Shown one piece after another: positions 41,728 to 50,480 of a DNA stretch of 64,000 bases. The translations under genes and the position numbers were made by a program. The DNA comes from Bacillota bacterium. GTDB taxonomy: Bacteria; Bacillota; Clostridia; Acetivibrionales; DSM-27016. The notes under the pieces were generated by a model. It was not told the DNA's origin. It saw only the letters and a program-made list of their open reading frames with translations, and ran no database searches. Within the stretch, counting starts at the first letter, position 1; each line of letters starts with the position of its first letter. The stretch covers positions 62,001 through 126,000 of the forward strand of contig JAEWDM010000034.1 of assembly GCA_023390115.1 (NCBI GenBank). Direction: 5' to 3'.

Positions 41728-42360
41728 TTATCTGCTCTGTCTTTCAGTCCAGAACCCGTTAATAATGTATGCCAGCTTTTCTGGCGCATCCAAGTTTACT
41801 TCATGCCCTGCTCCCTTAACTGTACGAAATTCAGCTTCCGATATATGACGAGCTAATTCCCGTGCGGCCTTTTTGTTGGCTTTATCCTTTTCACCGCATA
41901 AAATTAAGGTACTGCATCGGATGCCTGCCAATTGCTTGCTGAAATCCAGTGTTATAAAGGATTTCGATAACTGGATAAAGCTGCTTTTGCTGAAGCCGAG
42001 ATTTTGAAAAGAGGATTGGGGCATAAACCGAAAGACAGCATTTTGAATTCTTAGTAGACCTTTTGGTATTTTATATTGTGCTCCAATCAAAATCATGGAT
42101 TGAACCTTTTCCGGATGATCAAGCGCAAAATTCAGCGCAAGAATGGCCCCTAAGGAAAGCCCGCACAGACCAATTGGTTCAACGGATTTTTGACAGTATT
42201 GGGAAAAAGCATTATATAAATTTTTGTAATTAGGCTCCTTACCACTCAAAAGCTGAGGTACGTCAGGACAATATGTGTTCAGTTTTTCTCCTAAATACGA
42301 AATGGTTTTTCCCCAACTGGAGGAGCTTTGTCCAAGTCCGTGTATTAAAATATATCTCAT
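41728..42360 (-). CDS. Alpha/beta hydrolase
   Basis: 210 residues. The fold is shown by 'YILIHGLGQSSSSW' (oxyanion region), nucleophile elbow GLSLGAI (about 68-74), acid near 'LILCGEKDKAN' and catalytic histidine in GAGHEVN near the end. The cap domain is small, like short esterases or thioesterases. Cytoplasmic; substrate unknown. GGAG lies before the ATG. It is downstream of a class I methyltransferase on the same strand with a gap of about 80 bases. Confidence 0.84.
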   Translation of the reverse strand: MRYILIHGLGQSSSSWGKTISYLGEKLNTYCPDVPQLLSGKEPNYKNLYNAFSQYCQKSVEPIGLCGLSLGAILALNFALDHPEKVQSMILIGAQYKIPKGLLRIQNAVFRFMPQSSFQNLGFSKSSFIQLSKSFITLDFSKQLAGIRCSTLILCGEKDKANKKAARELARHISEAEFRTVKGAGHEVNLDAPEKLAYIINGFWTERQSR

Positions 42361-42443
42361 TGCTTTTCTCCATAATAGATTTTGTTCATCGTTTAATCAG
42401 CCTTATATAAATAATAGAAAAAATCCGTCATTATACTCATAAA

Positions 42444-43187
42444 TTACTTATGCGCAATAACCCTGATTCTTCGGTAGTCGGCAGTCCATTTAGTTCCGTC
42501 AAAAATTTTCTTTTCCAGTATTTTTTCAACACTATTAAAAATCACCGATTGTTCGTTTTGATTGTACCTGGACAAATCACCGGCAAAAAACTGAATTATC
42601 CATTTTCTTAAACCGTCCTTACCGTCTGGCAGAGGAGTTGGCCTGTCATAGTCATATATGCTCTCGATTTCGAATCCCATTTGCCGCAACAAAGAGGAGT
42701 ATTCTTCAACTGTTGGGAAATAAAAAAGGCTTTTATACTCTCTTTGGCAGGGCGCCACAACAGAAATATAGGCTGATTCAATCTGTGCAATATTACCATG
42801 TGCTCCAAACTCACACACAAGTTTGCCTCCATCCTGAAGAGCGGTGTGTATCCCGTTAAGCAATTGCTTCTGATTGGCAATCCAATGAAATACAGCGTTG
42901 GAAAAGACAACATCAAATTGATTTGTCCATTTGAGATGGCAGGCATCCATTACTTCAAAAGTCAGATGAGGATACTTCGCTTTTGCGGCTTCAATCATAT
43001 CTTTCGAGCCATCGATACCTATGACACGACTGCTGATTTCACTTAGTTTTTGAGTTAAATCTCCGGTTCCGCATCCAAGATCCAATATGTGCTGTTTTGG
43101 ATTCCGTGAAATAAATGACACTAAATCCTTCCCATATTCAGAAACAAACGATTGTGATTTGTCATATAGAGTACTGTTCCATTTCAA
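42444..43187 (-). CDS. Class I SAM-dependent methyltransferase
   Basis: 247 residues from a TTG at 43187, nine bases after GGAGG; an upstream extension has no ribosome site. SAM motif I 'HILDLGCGTGDLTQKLSE' (about 34-51), then 'VIGIDGSKDMIEAAK' and 'FDVVFSNAVFHWI', typical of the trans-aconitate/UbiE-like group. It likely methylates a small molecule. It lies just downstream of the second ABC cassette, but a 150-base gap makes co-transcription uncertain. Confidence 0.84.
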   Translation of the reverse strand: MKWNSTLYDKSQSFVSEYGKDLVSFISRNPKQHILDLGCGTGDLTQKLSEISSRVIGIDGSKDMIEAAKAKYPHLTFEVMDACHLKWTNQFDVVFSNAVFHWIANQKQLLNGIHTALQDGGKLVCEFGAHGNIAQIESAYISVVAPCQREYKSLFYFPTVEEYSSLLRQMGFEIESIYDYDRPTPLPDGKDGLRKWIIQFFAGDLSRYNQNEQSVIFNSVEKILEKKIFDGTKWTADYRRIRVIAHK

Positions 43188-43342
43188 GCTCGAATTCCTC
43201 CAACAATATAAATGATAGCAGGCTTTTTCAATTCTACCATAAAAGACAGAAGAAGTCGAACCCTTTCGGAAACGACTTCTTTCAATAGAAATTTGATGTG
43301 GATGACAGGACTTAGGCCTGCATAGTATTGTAAACGCCACAG

Positions 43343-45097
43343 CTATACTGAAATACTCCAAACCCCTGCGCGGCTCTGCTCTTCCCAGAGGCGGGAGTAG
43401 AGGCCGCTCTGCCGCAAAAGCTCCTCATGAGTGCCGCTTTCCCTTACCGTTCCGCTTTCCAGCACGATAATCTGATCTGCGTTGCAGATGGATTGCAGCC
43501 TGTGCGCAATTACAATAACTGTCTTTTCGGCAACAAGTGCGCTGATGGCCTGCTGGATCAGTACCTCGTTTTCAGGATCAAGGGAAGCGGTCGCCTCATC
43601 CAGCAATACGACAGGCGCATTCTTCAGCAGCGCACGGGCAATAGATATACGCTGCTTTTCCCCGCCGGAAAGGGTAGAGCCGCCCTCTCCCACAACGGTC
43701 CGGTATCCATCGGGCAAGCCTGAAATAAATTCGTGGCAGGCTGCTGCCTTAGCCGCTTCTATAACTTCCTCAATTGCTGCGTCCGGTTTTCCCATACGGA
43801 TGTTGGCTTCTATGGTATCGTGGAACAAATAGACATCCTGAAACACCATGCTGATATGGGACATAAGTTCGTCGGATTTCATGCGGTTAACGGGTACGCC
43901 ACCCATGGTTATCTCTCCTTTGCTTGCATCCCAAAATCGTGCGACAAGCCTTGTGACAGTAGATTTCCCAGAGCCGGAGGGTCCCACCAGAGCCGTGACG
44001 CTTTTTTGGGGGAAACGAATCGAAAGGTTGTGCAGCACCTCCTGGCTTCCGTAGGAGAAGGATACATTTTTAAATACGATGTCCAAGCTTTTAGGTACAC
44101 CGCTTTGTGCGGGCTCCGGCAGGGGCCTCTCGCCTTTAAGCTCGACTATGCGTGCTGCCGACCGGTTTGTGCGGGCGAAATCGGCTATGAAGCCAAACAG
44201 TATCATGACCGGCTCGTATATATTCAGCGACAAAAGCAGAAACGCAATGTAGTAAAACGGTGACAGCTCGCCTTTTGTAAGCAGCCATGCACCTGCCAGC
44301 ATAACCGTGCCGATGCCGCAGTTAAGCACAAAGCGCCCCAGCATGCCGACGGGGGCCGCTGCCAGCTCCATTCCCACCGAATGCTTATGCTGCCTTGTAA
44401 AGGAGCTTTTCAGTGTCTTAAATTGCTGTCCCGCCATGTTGAATGCCTTAAGGGTCTGTATGCCACCCACATATTCGAGAATACCCGACGCTGCCGCCTG
44501 CTGAGCAGCCAGCAGATCGCGGCTGATCCGGCCCATTTTACTATAGCTGGCAAATGCGAAGGGCAGCGCCAGAGGGATCACTATAATAACTGCCAGCGTC
44601 ATGCGCCAGTCAAATGCAGACAGGACTATGACGGCCAGAGAGAGACGCACGAGAATCACTGAAATCTGCGGGATGAGGGCCGAAGCGACATTTTCAACCT
44701 CGGTATAGTCGCGCAGCAGCACCGTAGAGAGATCTCCTGCATCCCTTCGCCCGAAGAAGCCCATTGACAGCCTCCTCAAATGCTCGCCCATGGAAAGGCG
44801 GACATTTCTTGTGGTGCCTGCAAAACCGACACAGATGTCGATATAGGTTTTGCGCCGGATAAAATAGTAGACAACGGTTTGCGCAAGCAGCACTCCGCAG
44901 AGTATCCAAAGGCGGTTGTACGGCAGAGGCGAGTCAGGCCCGGACAGAGGTATCAGCAGGGAATAAATGGCCAAAAGCATCACCGCGTACGGAATGGTGA
45001 CTATAAAGCTGTCCAGAAAATTCCACAGGGTCAGCCCGATATATTTTTTTGTCTCTCCAAAGGTAATCGTTTTAAACCATGTTTTAAGCTTTTTCAT
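43343..45097 (-). CDS. ABC transporter, fused membrane and ATPase domains (second cassette, subunit 2)
   Basis: 584 residues. A membrane domain with about six helices precedes an ATPase domain with GPSGSGKST, LSGGEKQR, VVLLDEATASLDPENE and AHRLQS. The D-loop (SLD) is canonical, unlike its partner. Its start overlaps the stop of the preceding ABC gene by 4 bases (translation coupling). Corresponds to the gene at 16993-18747 in cassette one. Substrate unknown. Confidence 0.88.
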   Translation of the reverse strand: MKKLKTWFKTITFGETKKYIGLTLWNFLDSFIVTIPYAVMLLAIYSLLIPLSGPDSPLPYNRLWILCGVLLAQTVVYYFIRRKTYIDICVGFAGTTRNVRLSMGEHLRRLSMGFFGRRDAGDLSTVLLRDYTEVENVASALIPQISVILVRLSLAVIVLSAFDWRMTLAVIIVIPLALPFAFASYSKMGRISRDLLAAQQAAASGILEYVGGIQTLKAFNMAGQQFKTLKSSFTRQHKHSVGMELAAAPVGMLGRFVLNCGIGTVMLAGAWLLTKGELSPFYYIAFLLLSLNIYEPVMILFGFIADFARTNRSAARIVELKGERPLPEPAQSGVPKSLDIVFKNVSFSYGSQEVLHNLSIRFPQKSVTALVGPSGSGKSTVTRLVARFWDASKGEITMGGVPVNRMKSDELMSHISMVFQDVYLFHDTIEANIRMGKPDAAIEEVIEAAKAAACHEFISGLPDGYRTVVGEGGSTLSGGEKQRISIARALLKNAPVVLLDEATASLDPENEVLIQQAISALVAEKTVIVIAHRLQSICNADQIIVLESGTVRESGTHEELLRQSGLYSRLWEEQSRAGVWSISV

Positions 45098-46905
45098 ACC
45101 AGTGCGGCTCCTTTCCGAATGGTCCAGCGATCCCGCCGCTCGTTTGCGGCAATCATGCTTCCGTACTGCGGGCAGTCCCGCAGCAGATCCGCATGTGTGC
45201 CAGTCCCAATCAGCTCCCCGTTTTCCAGCACCAAAATGCGGTGTGCATTCTCTACTGTCCTGAGCCTGTGTGCAATAATTAAAACCGTTTTATTCCGGGC
45301 AAGCCGTGCGAAGGCCTGCTGTATTTTTGCCTCGTTTTCCGCGTCGGCATAGGCTGTAGCTTCATCCAGAATAACAATGGGGGTATCCTTGAGAAAAACT
45401 CGTGCAATGGCAATCCTCTGCTTTTCGCCCCCCGAGAGATAGGCATCCTTTTCACCTATGATGGTATTATACCCCTTAGGGAGTGCTATGATAACGTCAT
45501 GTATGCCGGCGTTTTTCGCGGCCTGCTGCACTGCTTCATGGGAAGCCTCCCGGTTTCCCATCCGAATGTTGTTTTCCACCGTGTCATGGAACAGGAACGA
45601 ATCCTGGAATACATAGGACACCAGATTCATCAGGCGCTGAGGCGGTATGCCCCGGATGTCAACGCCGCCGATTTTTATACTGCCCTCCTGCGGTTCATAA
45701 AAGCGCAGGAGAAGCTGGGCCAGAGTGGATTTTCCTCCGCCGGACGGACCTACGATGCCGGTTATGGTTCCCTGAGGCAAATGGAAGGAAACATTTTTCA
45801 CCGCCTGCGGTCCGTTTTCCTTATAGGAAAAGAGAACGCCGCTAAAGGTGATGTCATAGGATTGGGGATTCCCCATGCCTTCCTCCGAAAGCTCCTGTTG
45901 CCTTAAGATGCGGTCGACGCGGTTCACACCCTCGGTGATGCGCCTGCTGTGTACCACCATCTGCATCATGCTTTCCAGTGGCTCCTTCAGACCGCCGCCA
46001 ACGAGAAAAAACAGCAGAATAAGCGGCAGAAAATCAAGATATGAAGATGCTGTGGGGATGAGCAGCAGGGTTGCCGGGAGAAGGAACAGCATCTGCGCGC
46101 CAAAAAAGGCGTAGTATGCACCCATACCCGGTGCAAAGTGATAGGCAGTGTGCTCGACTGTTCCAACATATTGGGAAACATCCTGTTCGTAACGCTTAAA
46201 GGCGCTGAGCGTACGGTTGAAGATTTTGATAACGGGCATCCCATGTATGTATTCTACGATGGTGCCCTCCATCTTTTCCTTAGCGTTGTGCATATCTACC
46301 TGTGTCTGAGCGCCTTTGGGGTTTTTCAGCCCGGCGGAAAGCAGGAATGTGGAAACGAATATGGGAACCAGTGTGACCAGTGCCAGCCGCCAGTCCATTA
46401 CAAACAGGTATATCAGGGTGAAAACGGGAGTGGCCACCGCAGCAGCGATATCCGCGATGTGGTGGGCTATAAACACCTCAATTTGCTCGGCATCGTCCGA
46501 GATAACCTTTTTAATGGCTCCCTGCGTGGTGCCGGTAAAGTAACCGGAGGGAATGCGAGAGAGCTTCTCCATGAGCTTCAGGCGCAGCTCGTAGATTATG
46601 TCGTAAGCGGAGCCATGCGCCAGCGCCGAGGACGTAAAGGCGCAGACGCCGTAGACCAGCGCTGCTGCGAAGGTGCCGGCGGCAAGCAGGTATATTTTCT
46701 CCGTATCCATTGTCCCGGCAGACGTGTAATGTGCAACAAGCTCCCGTATCACACCATAAATGCTGAAGAAGGGGAAAAGGCGTGCAGCGGAGGATACTAC
46801 CGACAGCAGGCAGGCTAAGATGAGCTTGTTTTTTTTCGGCCCGGCAAGCTCCAGCAGCCGGGAGATACCGGTTTTTTCCTTGGGCGTCTTAGTTTTTTTG
46901 TTCAT
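45094..46905 (-). CDS. ABC transporter, fused membrane and ATPase domains (second cassette, subunit 1)
   Basis: 603 residues. N-terminus KEKTGISRLLELAGPKKNK resembles the gene at 61111 (KTGIARLLELAASKRP). ATPase motifs: GPSGGGKST, LSGGEKQR, VILDEATAYADAENE, AHRLR. The D-loop is AYAD, again non-canonical as in the other subunits 1. It is preceded by a 26-bp palindrome and a TetR gene. Likely pairs with the next gene as a heterodimer of the exporter fold. Confidence 0.88.
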   Translation of the reverse strand: MNKKTKTPKEKTGISRLLELAGPKKNKLILACLLSVVSSAARLFPFFSIYGVIRELVAHYTSAGTMDTEKIYLLAAGTFAAALVYGVCAFTSSALAHGSAYDIIYELRLKLMEKLSRIPSGYFTGTTQGAIKKVISDDAEQIEVFIAHHIADIAAAVATPVFTLIYLFVMDWRLALVTLVPIFVSTFLLSAGLKNPKGAQTQVDMHNAKEKMEGTIVEYIHGMPVIKIFNRTLSAFKRYEQDVSQYVGTVEHTAYHFAPGMGAYYAFFGAQMLFLLPATLLLIPTASSYLDFLPLILLFFLVGGGLKEPLESMMQMVVHSRRITEGVNRVDRILRQQELSEEGMGNPQSYDITFSGVLFSYKENGPQAVKNVSFHLPQGTITGIVGPSGGGKSTLAQLLLRFYEPQEGSIKIGGVDIRGIPPQRLMNLVSYVFQDSFLFHDTVENNIRMGNREASHEAVQQAAKNAGIHDVIIALPKGYNTIIGEKDAYLSGGEKQRIAIARVFLKDTPIVILDEATAYADAENEAKIQQAFARLARNKTVLIIAHRLRTVENAHRILVLENGELIGTGTHADLLRDCPQYGSMIAANERRDRWTIRKGAALV

Positions 46906-46929
46906 GTGCGTACTCCCTTCAAAATTTTA

Positions 46930-46955
46930 ATTGAGTTAGATATATCTAACTCAAT
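46930..46955. promoter_or_regulatory. Perfect 26-bp palindrome before the second ABC cassette
   Basis: Arms ATTGAGTTAGATA and TATCTAACTCAAT. The core GTTAG-N6-CTAAC is shared with the boxes at 15177-15196 and 61025-61042. It lies between the TetR gene and the first ABC gene, so a second regulator may act here besides TetR, which has its own site upstream. Confidence 0.65.
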
Positions 46956-46973
46956 AGTGCAAAAAAAGCGCAT

Positions 46974-47567
46974 TTATGCGCCTTCTTCAAAAATGCATGA
47001 AAACAAAAGATCATAAATACGGTTGAGCGTTTGCTCCAGCGCATCGGTATGCAAGACATCCCGGTTGAACATGGCCAGTGCCATTATCTTAATAAGATTG
47101 GCTGCAAGATGAAAATCAATATCCCTGCGGATGCCTTCCATATGCGTAAACAGGCTATGCATAGTCACGGCTTCCGTGCCGGGGTCGATCCGGTATTCGG
47201 ACGGCAGAGCAGCTTTAAGTCTGGCTTCATCCCCTGAGGACAGGTATTGATAAATACTGTCTTTGCTGAAAATAATTTTCTTTAGGAATTCCTTTGCTTC
47301 CGTTACCGGCATCTTTTCCCGCCCATCCAATTTATCCATGAAAAACTGTTTTGCTCTATCGCGCTGATATTTTATTATTTCGCAGACAAACATCTCCTTG
47401 GACGGAAAAAAGTTATAAAAGGTGCTTTTTCCAAGCCCTACGGCCTTTGTCACCTTTTCGACGGAGGCGTGTGTCATACCGTGCTCCTTTATGAGCTCAA
47501 ACCCCGCGTCCAGCATTCTTATCCTGGCCTCTTCCCGTTCCTGCAGCGCAAAAATCCTGGGGGACAT
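46974..47567 (-). CDS. TetR-family regulator of the second ABC cassette
   Basis: 197 residues. The HTH 'THASVEKVTKAVGLGKSTFYNFFPSKEMF' lies at about 32-60, and the rest is helical ligand-binding domain. It is not close to the other two TetR proteins here (GKSTFYNFF against TTGAIYGYF). GGAGG precedes the ATG. First gene of the operon TetR-ABC-ABC on the minus strand, with a consensus promoter and a downstream palindrome that is its likely operator. Confidence 0.88.
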   Translation of the reverse strand: MSPRIFALQEREEARIRMLDAGFELIKEHGMTHASVEKVTKAVGLGKSTFYNFFPSKEMFVCEIIKYQRDRAKQFFMDKLDGREKMPVTEAKEFLKKIIFSKDSIYQYLSSGDEARLKAALPSEYRIDPGTEAVTMHSLFTHMEGIRRDIDFHLAANLIKIMALAMFNRDVLHTDALEQTLNRIYDLLFSCIFEEGA

Positions 47568-47603
47568 AAAAAACCTCCATTCCCGACTATTATTTAAAAT
47601 TAA

Positions 47604-47629
47604 GCGACCATATTAAATATAATAGTCGC
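47604..47629. promoter_or_regulatory. Probable operator of the second-cassette TetR gene
   Basis: Inverted repeat with arms GCGACCAT and ATAGTCGC (one mismatch) in 26 bp, just downstream of the -10. An extra half-site GACTATTATT lies at 47585. Position suits autorepression. Confidence 0.65.
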
Positions 47630-47633
47630 TTTT

Positions 47634-47662
47634 ATTATACTTATCTAAATTTTGATTGTCAA
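47634..47662 (-). promoter_or_regulatory. Promoter of the second TetR-ABC-ABC cassette
   Basis: Minus strand TTGACA (47657-47662), 17-base spacer, TATAAT (47634-47639): full consensus. Confidence 0.87.
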
Positions 47663-47730
47663 GAAAAAATAAGGAGTATTGTCAATACTATTGTCAATAC
47701 AAAGAGTGTAGGGTATGACGACGCATCATA

Positions 47731-48789
47731 TTATTTTCGGGCGAAGGAAGCGATTACGACGACCAGAGAGCACGCAGCCATAACTGTATAAATCCATTTG
47801 CTCCAGCGATAGACCCGCCGTCCGCCGAAAGACTCAAAGGGATAGAATGGAATCATGCGGTAGATCAAGAAAAACGTACCGATTTGTCCTAACAGCCTCA
47901 CAACCGCGTGCGAGGAGCTGCTGTAAAATGCAAGCACAGTTATGCCCAGCACAAAGACCCATTCTGAAAGGGCGGTAATACCCATATCGCGTTGGAATTT
48001 CTTTGTTTTTTCGTAGTGCCCCGGGTACCAGTTTCCCACCATGGGATAGATGCCGCCGCCAAGATAGATAAACGCAGAGGTGAGTGCTCCTGCGTTATTG
48101 TGCCGAAACTTCCAGCTTCGCCTTGAAAACCTTGTACCAACGAAACCGGCTGCAATTCCACCTGCCAGCAGAATAAGATATGCAGCGGAAAGGGAGGCCG
48201 GGTGCTGCGCTTTGCTGCCAAATACGACTAAGAACAAAAGAAAATTTGAAAGAAGAAAGGAAAGGATCTGCTTTGCGCTTCCGCCCTTACCGGAGGGACA
48301 TGGCATTTCCCGCAGGGCCACATAATATTCCATGCCCGCGCCCAAGCAAAATGGCGTTGTAAAATACTGCTTAAGAGCACCAGCCAGCCCGAACTGCCGT
48401 GCAAGCTCCGGCAAGCTGATCCGTACAAATCCATTTCTTATAAAAAGACTCCATGAGCCCACGTTGTCATCCTTGACCAGGGCAGTTAACGCGTCACAGC
48501 CCTGCTCCCACAGAAAATCTATGGCCTTGCGGTAGAGTACCGACCCTATCCCCTGACCGTGATACTCCGGGGCTACAAAGGCATAATCGATATATCCTAT
48601 TTTCCGTGTGCCAATCTTCATAAATTTGTACAGGACAGCTCCGGTAATTTTACCGTCCCGCTCGGCTACCAGTGCATTTTTCGGCTTTGGAATTATCAGG
48701 CTTTCCATACCTGCAAACGCTCTCCTGCCGATCCTTTGCACTAACGGGGCTTCTCCACTCTCCATAGGGCGTATTGTGATTGCCGCCAT
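47731..48789 (-). CDS. GNAT acetyltransferase fused to a multi-helix membrane domain
   Basis: 352 residues. Residues 1-160 are a GNAT domain: 'VAPEYHGQGIGSVLYRKAIDFL' is the acetyl-CoA loop, and 'NVGSWSLFIRNGFVRIS' follows. Residues about 175-352 hold about six membrane helices; the end (IPFYPFESFGGRRVYRWSKW) recalls the second motif of M50 membrane proteases, but no HExxH zinc motif is present. AAGGAGG lies before the ATG. It could acetylate a protein, lipid or metabolite at the membrane. Fusion of the two parts in one frame is clear; function is not. Confidence 0.8.
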   Translation of the reverse strand: MAAITIRPMESGEAPLVQRIGRRAFAGMESLIIPKPKNALVAERDGKITGAVLYKFMKIGTRKIGYIDYAFVAPEYHGQGIGSVLYRKAIDFLWEQGCDALTALVKDDNVGSWSLFIRNGFVRISLPELARQFGLAGALKQYFTTPFCLGAGMEYYVALREMPCPSGKGGSAKQILSFLLSNFLLFLVVFGSKAQHPASLSAAYLILLAGGIAAGFVGTRFSRRSWKFRHNNAGALTSAFIYLGGGIYPMVGNWYPGHYEKTKKFQRDMGITALSEWVFVLGITVLAFYSSSSHAVVRLLGQIGTFFLIYRMIPFYPFESFGGRRVYRWSKWIYTVMAACSLVVVIASFARK

Positions 48790-49019
48790 GCTATACCTCC
48801 TTACAAATTGATTACTTATTTATATAATTTTCCTGATTTTGCCGGATAAATTTTTGTTTATATACCGTAAAAGTCATTTACTGTATTATAGCCTATCGGA
48901 AAGCAAAAAGAAACAGGGCTAAAGAAAAGAGTCTATTTTCTTTTCATTCTTTTCATTGAAGATATGTTAATAAACTTAATTTAATTAGATTAAGATATAA
49001 TAGTCTCACTAATTTCTAA
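48790..49019. other. Intergenic stretch upstream of the attenuator, no gene seen
   Basis: AT-rich DNA between the divergent GNAT-membrane gene and the methyltransferase leader. No reading frame of note. The minus-strand promoter for the GNAT-membrane gene should lie here but no clear pair of boxes stands out. Confidence 0.5.
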
Positions 49020-49048
49020 TTGACGTATATCAAAACCTATGTTACGAT
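49020..49048 (+). promoter_or_regulatory. Promoter of the attenuator-controlled methyltransferase
   Basis: TTGACG (49020-49025), 17-base spacer, TACGAT (49043-49048). Transcription would begin near 49055, about 220 bases before the methyltransferase start. Confidence 0.72.
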
Positions 49049-49055
49049 AGGATCA

Positions 49056-49233
49056 GCGAAAATTGATGGGGGTGTATTGATGTCGGCCGTTCTGTAAGGG
49101 TTTAGGTTAAGGGCATGAGATGGGCAGTTGTTCTGCTCCTGCTTGTGTTGTCAAAAACTGCCTTACAGATTGAACGAGCACCCATTATTTATAATGGTGT
49201 AATTTGTAGCGCAGTATCACACTGCGCTTTTTT
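49056..49233 (+). promoter_or_regulatory. Leader with short peptide and terminator: ribosome-mediated attenuator
   Basis: GGGGGTG is followed by the five-codon frame MSAVL-stop (49080-49097). TCTGTAAGG (49091-49099), which includes that stop codon, pairs perfectly with CCTTACAGA (49161-49169). A second hairpin (49179-49199) and an intrinsic terminator (49208-49233) follow. A ribosome stalled on the peptide would block the first stem and could change terminator formation. This is the layout of antibiotic-induced attenuators in Firmicutes. Mechanism inferred. Confidence 0.65.
49208..49233 (+). terminator. Terminator in the methyltransferase leader
   Basis: AGCGCAGT (49208-49215) pairs with ACTGCGCT (49221-49228), followed by six T. 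It lies 40 bases before the gene start, so it must be bypassed for expression. Confidence 0.85.
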
Positions 49234-49274
49234 GTTTTCTTTCTATAAGGCAAAAATTAGAAAGGAAGAATACT

Positions 49275-50000
49275 ATGTATCAATTTACAGACCAGTTTAT
49301 GTCCAATAATGAAAATGTTGAGTTCCTGAAAGCCACAATGATGGGGCCAAATGCCATGCGGTTATCAGAGGAATTGTCGTTCCACCTGAACATCAATGAG
49401 AATATGCGGATCCTTGACCTCGGCTGCGGGTGTGGTCTCTCTACGCTGTTGCTGGCGAAAAAATATGGCGCGTTCGTTTTTGCCGCCGACCTTTGGATTT
49501 CGCCAACTGAAAACTATGAGCGTTTTCAATCTATCGGGATTGATGATAAGGTCGTTCCGATTTCCGTAGACGCGACCAAGGGACTGCCTTTCGCAAACGG
49601 ATATTTTGATTTGCTGTTCACAGTGGACGCTTACCATTATTTTGGCAATACGGAGGAAATGCTCCCGTCGCTCATTCCTTTTGTGAAAAAGGGCGGCTAT
49701 ATCGCCGTGGCCATCCCTGGCCTAAAATACGAATTTGGGGGAAATGTTCCCGATGAAATGCAGCCGTTTTGGAATGATGAAATAGCAAGGACGATACGCT
49801 CAATTGATTGGTGGAAGGAGCTGTGGCAGAAAACAGAGGGCATAGACATTGTGGACATTCGTGAAATGGCTTGCTGTAAGCAGGCGTGGAGCGAATGGCT
49901 GACCGCCTACCATCCCGTTGTCGCCGGGGACATCAAAATGATGAAGGCTGAGGGCGGCAAGTATTTTAATCTTATTCAGTTGATTGCTAAAGTAATCTAA
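49275..50000 (+). CDS. SAM-dependent methyltransferase behind an attenuator
   Basis: 241 residues. SAM motif 'MRILDLGCGCGLSTLLLAKKYG' (about 44-65), then 'GYFDLLFTVDAYHYFGNTEEML' and 'FVKKGGYIAVAIPGLKYEF'. Class I fold, soluble, small-molecule-type methyltransferase. AAAGGAAG precedes the ATG. Expression probably depends on the leader's terminator, a pattern seen with antibiotic resistance genes, so a detoxifying or ribosome-related role is possible. It is followed by a recombinase remnant, pointing to arrival on a mobile element. Confidence 0.85.
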   Translation: MYQFTDQFMSNNENVEFLKATMMGPNAMRLSEELSFHLNINENMRILDLGCGCGLSTLLLAKKYGAFVFAADLWISPTENYERFQSIGIDDKVVPISVDATKGLPFANGYFDLLFTVDAYHYFGNTEEMLPSLIPFVKKGGYIAVAIPGLKYEFGGNVPDEMQPFWNDEIARTIRSIDWWKELWQKTEGIDIVDIREMACCKQAWSEWLTAYHPVVAGDIKMMKAEGGKYFNLIQLIAKVI

Positions 50001-50044
50001 CCATAATCGCCAAGACTCAGAAAATAAGCAGCACACAAAGACAA

Positions 50045-50428
50045 GCGCTGCATTACCATTTTAACAAGGGCAACCCTGACATCAAGTGTTTTAACTGTTC
50101 CAATTACAAGGGCAATCGAGGCACATGCCCCTCGACACACTATGTCAGGGTGGATTTCCTGGAACAGGTTGTACTCGGTGAAATCCGCCGCTTGACACGC
50201 TTTGCCAGCCAGTTAAAGGATGATTTTGTAAAGGCTGTGATCAGATACTCTGAGCAAGCTGTGGTTGCCGAGAAGCAGCGTAAACAAAAGGGACTCATTT
50301 CACTGGTGGCCCGCGACCGGGAAATCGACAATAGAAGCATAAAAAAGCGAGTGGTGATACAGCTTTCAAATGCTATATCACCACTCGGTATGCGAGCCAC
50401 GTTAAATCTGGATATCACACACTTTTAA
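50045..50428 (+). pseudogene. Serine-recombinase remnant (zinc-ribbon and C-terminal part)
   Basis: The frame reads ALHYHFNKGNPDIKCFNCSN and then 'YKGNRGTCPSTHYVRVDFLEQVVLGEIRRL', the zinc beta-ribbon and coiled-coil start of large serine recombinases of transposons such as the Tn4451/Tn916-related group. Homology fades after about RDREIDN (near 50335), and the catalytic N-terminal domain is absent. No start codon or ribosome site. A dead fragment left by an integrated element, beside the methyltransferase. Confidence 0.82.
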
Positions 50429-50480
50429 AAAGAGGATTTGAACTATCGTTTATAAAGATTATGCTCTTACCGCGCAGAAA

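Noticed and set aside
49115..49309. 64-codon frame across the methyltransferase leader
   Set aside because: Its ribosome site abuts the ATG, it overlaps the real gene start in another frame, and it runs through the terminator hairpins; MSAVL at 49080 is the better leader frame.
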